NCBI GenBank assembly: GCA_020051025.1
Contig: JAGVJS010000404.1
Span: 1 to 16,204, forward strand
DNA length: 16,204 nt
Source: Sphingobium sp.
Lineage (GTDB): Bacteria > Pseudomonadota > Alphaproteobacteria > Sphingomonadales > Sphingomonadaceae
Direction of reading: 5' to 3'
The notes beneath the pieces are model-generated. The model searched no databases, was not told where the DNA came from, and saw only the letters and a list, made by a program, of their open reading frames with translations. Below, one piece after another: positions 15,069 to 16,204 of this stretch; the first letter of the stretch is position 1; the number at the start of each line of letters is the position of its first letter. Both the position numbers and the translations under genes were made by a program.

Positions 15069-16204
15069 GGCAGGGTCTCGTGGGGCAAGTCGGTGATGAT
15101 GCGCGTATCGGGAATATATAGGGTGAAGCAGGCGCCGCGCGGGTCCGCTTCATTGTCGGCGCTGACGGCGAGGCCCATCGCTTCGGCAAAGCCCCTGACG
15201 ATGGCCAGGCCAAGGCCGGTGCCATGTTTGGCCCGGTCCGACCCCTCCAGCCGGGTGAAGGTGTCGAACAGGCGGTCCATGTCGCCGGGCGGCAGGCCGG
15301 GGCCTTCATCGACCACCGACAGCGTGATGCCGTCATGGATGCGTTGCCCCCGGATCGTCACCGGCGTATCGGGCGCGCCATAGCGGCCTGCATTGTCGAG
15401 CAGGTTGATGAGGATATGGTGCAGCAACACCGGATCCAGCCTGACCAGCGGAATGTCGGGCGCGATCGCGACCTGCACGGCATGGCCGGCAAGGGACTGC
15501 CGGACATCGTCCACCGCGCTGGCGACCGCATCGAACAGGTCGATCGCCTCCACCTTCATCGGCAGCGCTCCGGCTTCGATCCGGGCCATGTCGAGCAGAT
15601 TGGCGACGAAGCGATTGAGCCGCTGCGCTTCGCCGTCGAGCGTGTCGAGCAGGGCCGAAGGCTGTTGCTGCTTCAACTCATGGATAGCCGAAATGATGGT
15701 GGTGAGCGGCGTGCGCAGATCATGGCTGACCGATGAAAGCAGGGCTGAACGCAGGCGGTCGCGCTCATAGACCTGCTGCGCACCCTGCATCTCTTCCTCC
15801 AGCGCCATACGATCGAGCGCGATCGAGGCCTGGTCCAGCAGGCTGGTCAGCAATGGCGCCTGATCGGACCGCAGCGGCTCCCCGGCATCCTCCCGCGCCA
15901 GGCCCAGTACGCCCAGCATGCCGCGTTGGGTACTGAGCGGATGAAACAGCCAATCCGATGCGGTAAGCGTGGACGATCCGCGCCCGGCCGGCTGGCCATT
16001 GTCCATCGCCCATTGGGCCGCGGCGCGTTCGATCTGCTCAAGCCGGTCCTCGGGCGGATAGGCTGCACGCAGGTCCGGCCCATCGCGTGATGGCAGGAGC
16101 AGGACGGTGCGCAGGTCCAGCAACCGCGCGATTTCGGCGCAGATCGCCTGCATCAGTTCATTGCCGCTGGCGGCCGACGTGAGGCTGCGGGAAAAGCCCG
16201 CCAG
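15065..16204 (-). CDS. kdpD: KdpD-type sensor histidine kinase, 5' part outside the window
   Basis: C-terminal 379 residues of a membrane sensor kinase; full KdpD is about 890, so the N-terminal KdpD/Usp domains and the membrane helices lie beyond the right edge. Visible from the edge: a GAF-like region of about 125 residues (about 16203-15830), the HisKA box SSVSHDLRTPLTT with the phosphorylated histidine coded at 15724-15722, the N-box LINLLDNAGRYG, DEGPGLP (G1), and GTGLGLAI (G2). All ATP-binding motifs are intact. An ATG at 16153 opens a 362-residue frame, but the frame continues to the edge without a stop, so that ATG is not the start. The stop overlaps kdpE. Senses low K+ or ionic strength and phosphorylates KdpE. 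Confidence 0.9.
   Translation of the reverse strand: MAGFSRSLTSAASGNELMQAICAEIARLLDLRTVLLLPSRDGPDLRAAYPPEDRLEQIERAAAQWAMDNGQPAGRGSSTLTASDWLFHPLSTQRGMLGVLGLAREDAGEPLRSDQAPLLTSLLDQASIALDRMALEEEMQGAQQVYERDRLRSALLSSVSHDLRTPLTTIISAIHELKQQQPSALLDTLDGEAQRLNRFVANLLDMARIEAGALPMKVEAIDLFDAVASAVDDVRQSLAGHAVQVAIAPDIPLVRLDPVLLHHILINLLDNAGRYGAPDTPVTIRGQRIHDGITLSVVDEGPGLPPGDMDRLFDTFTRLEGSDRAKHGTGLGLAIVRGFAEAMGLAVSADNEADPRGACFTLYIPDTRIITDLPHETLP

Noticed and set aside
15065..16153. Complete 362-residue histidine kinase
   Set aside because: The frame stays open to the right edge and residues before the ATG continue the GAF-like region, so the gene is cut by the window, not short.

Overview
The window is GC-rich, densely packed and almost entirely coded on the minus strand. 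It looks like a sphingomonad (Alphaproteobacteria: Sphingobium, Novosphingobium or Sphingomonas). The evidence is the short SusC-like TonB receptor with a sphingomonad-style leader (Ala-rich signal, then a DIIVTAQRK TonB box), the enzyme families present and the GC content. I assign this from protein character only; no database was searched.

Layout, read in the direction of transcription (high to low coordinates). (1) 16204-14373: the 3' part of a KdpD-type sensor kinase and a complete KdpE-type response regulator with overlapping ATGA ends. This is housekeeping potassium control. (2) 14287-12399: a PLP-dependent threonine/serine dehydratase-like enzyme and a LysR-type regulator, overlapping by 1 base. 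(3) 12319-7414: an aromatic-ring degradation block. It holds an amidohydrolase, an MhpA-like FAD monooxygenase, a small GlcG/HbpS (DUF336) protein, a type I extradiol ring-cleavage dioxygenase and a fumarylacetoacetate hydrolase (FAH) family enzyme. Four of these five genes overlap each other at ATGA or TAATG junctions. (4) 7373 to the left edge: an uptake and deglycosylation block. It holds a TonB-dependent receptor, an HGGG-type alpha/beta-hydrolase esterase, a Tat-exported GH1 beta-glucosidase, a small four-helix membrane protein and an exported GH106 alpha-L-rhamnosidase that runs off the window.

The blocks fit together as one proposed pathway for plant phenolic glycosides. The receptor imports the glycoside across the outer membrane. 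GH106 and GH1 remove rhamnose and glucose outside the cytoplasm, which matches rutinose or neohesperidose decorations. The aglycone is then hydroxylated, cleaved in the meta fashion and hydrolysed in the cytoplasm. The hydroxylase, extradiol dioxygenase, FAH and LysR set resembles, at family level, the fde naringenin cluster of Herbaspirillum. A GH106 rhamnosidase acting on flavonoid glycosides is known from Novosphingobium sp. PP1Y (RHA-P). A flavonoid rutinoside or neohesperidoside is therefore the leading but unproven substrate.

There is no room for large non-coding elements. The longest gaps are 85, 79 and 70 bases. No tRNA, rRNA, insertion sequence or CRISPR array was seen. Long open frames on the plus strand are antisense shadows of the genes listed.
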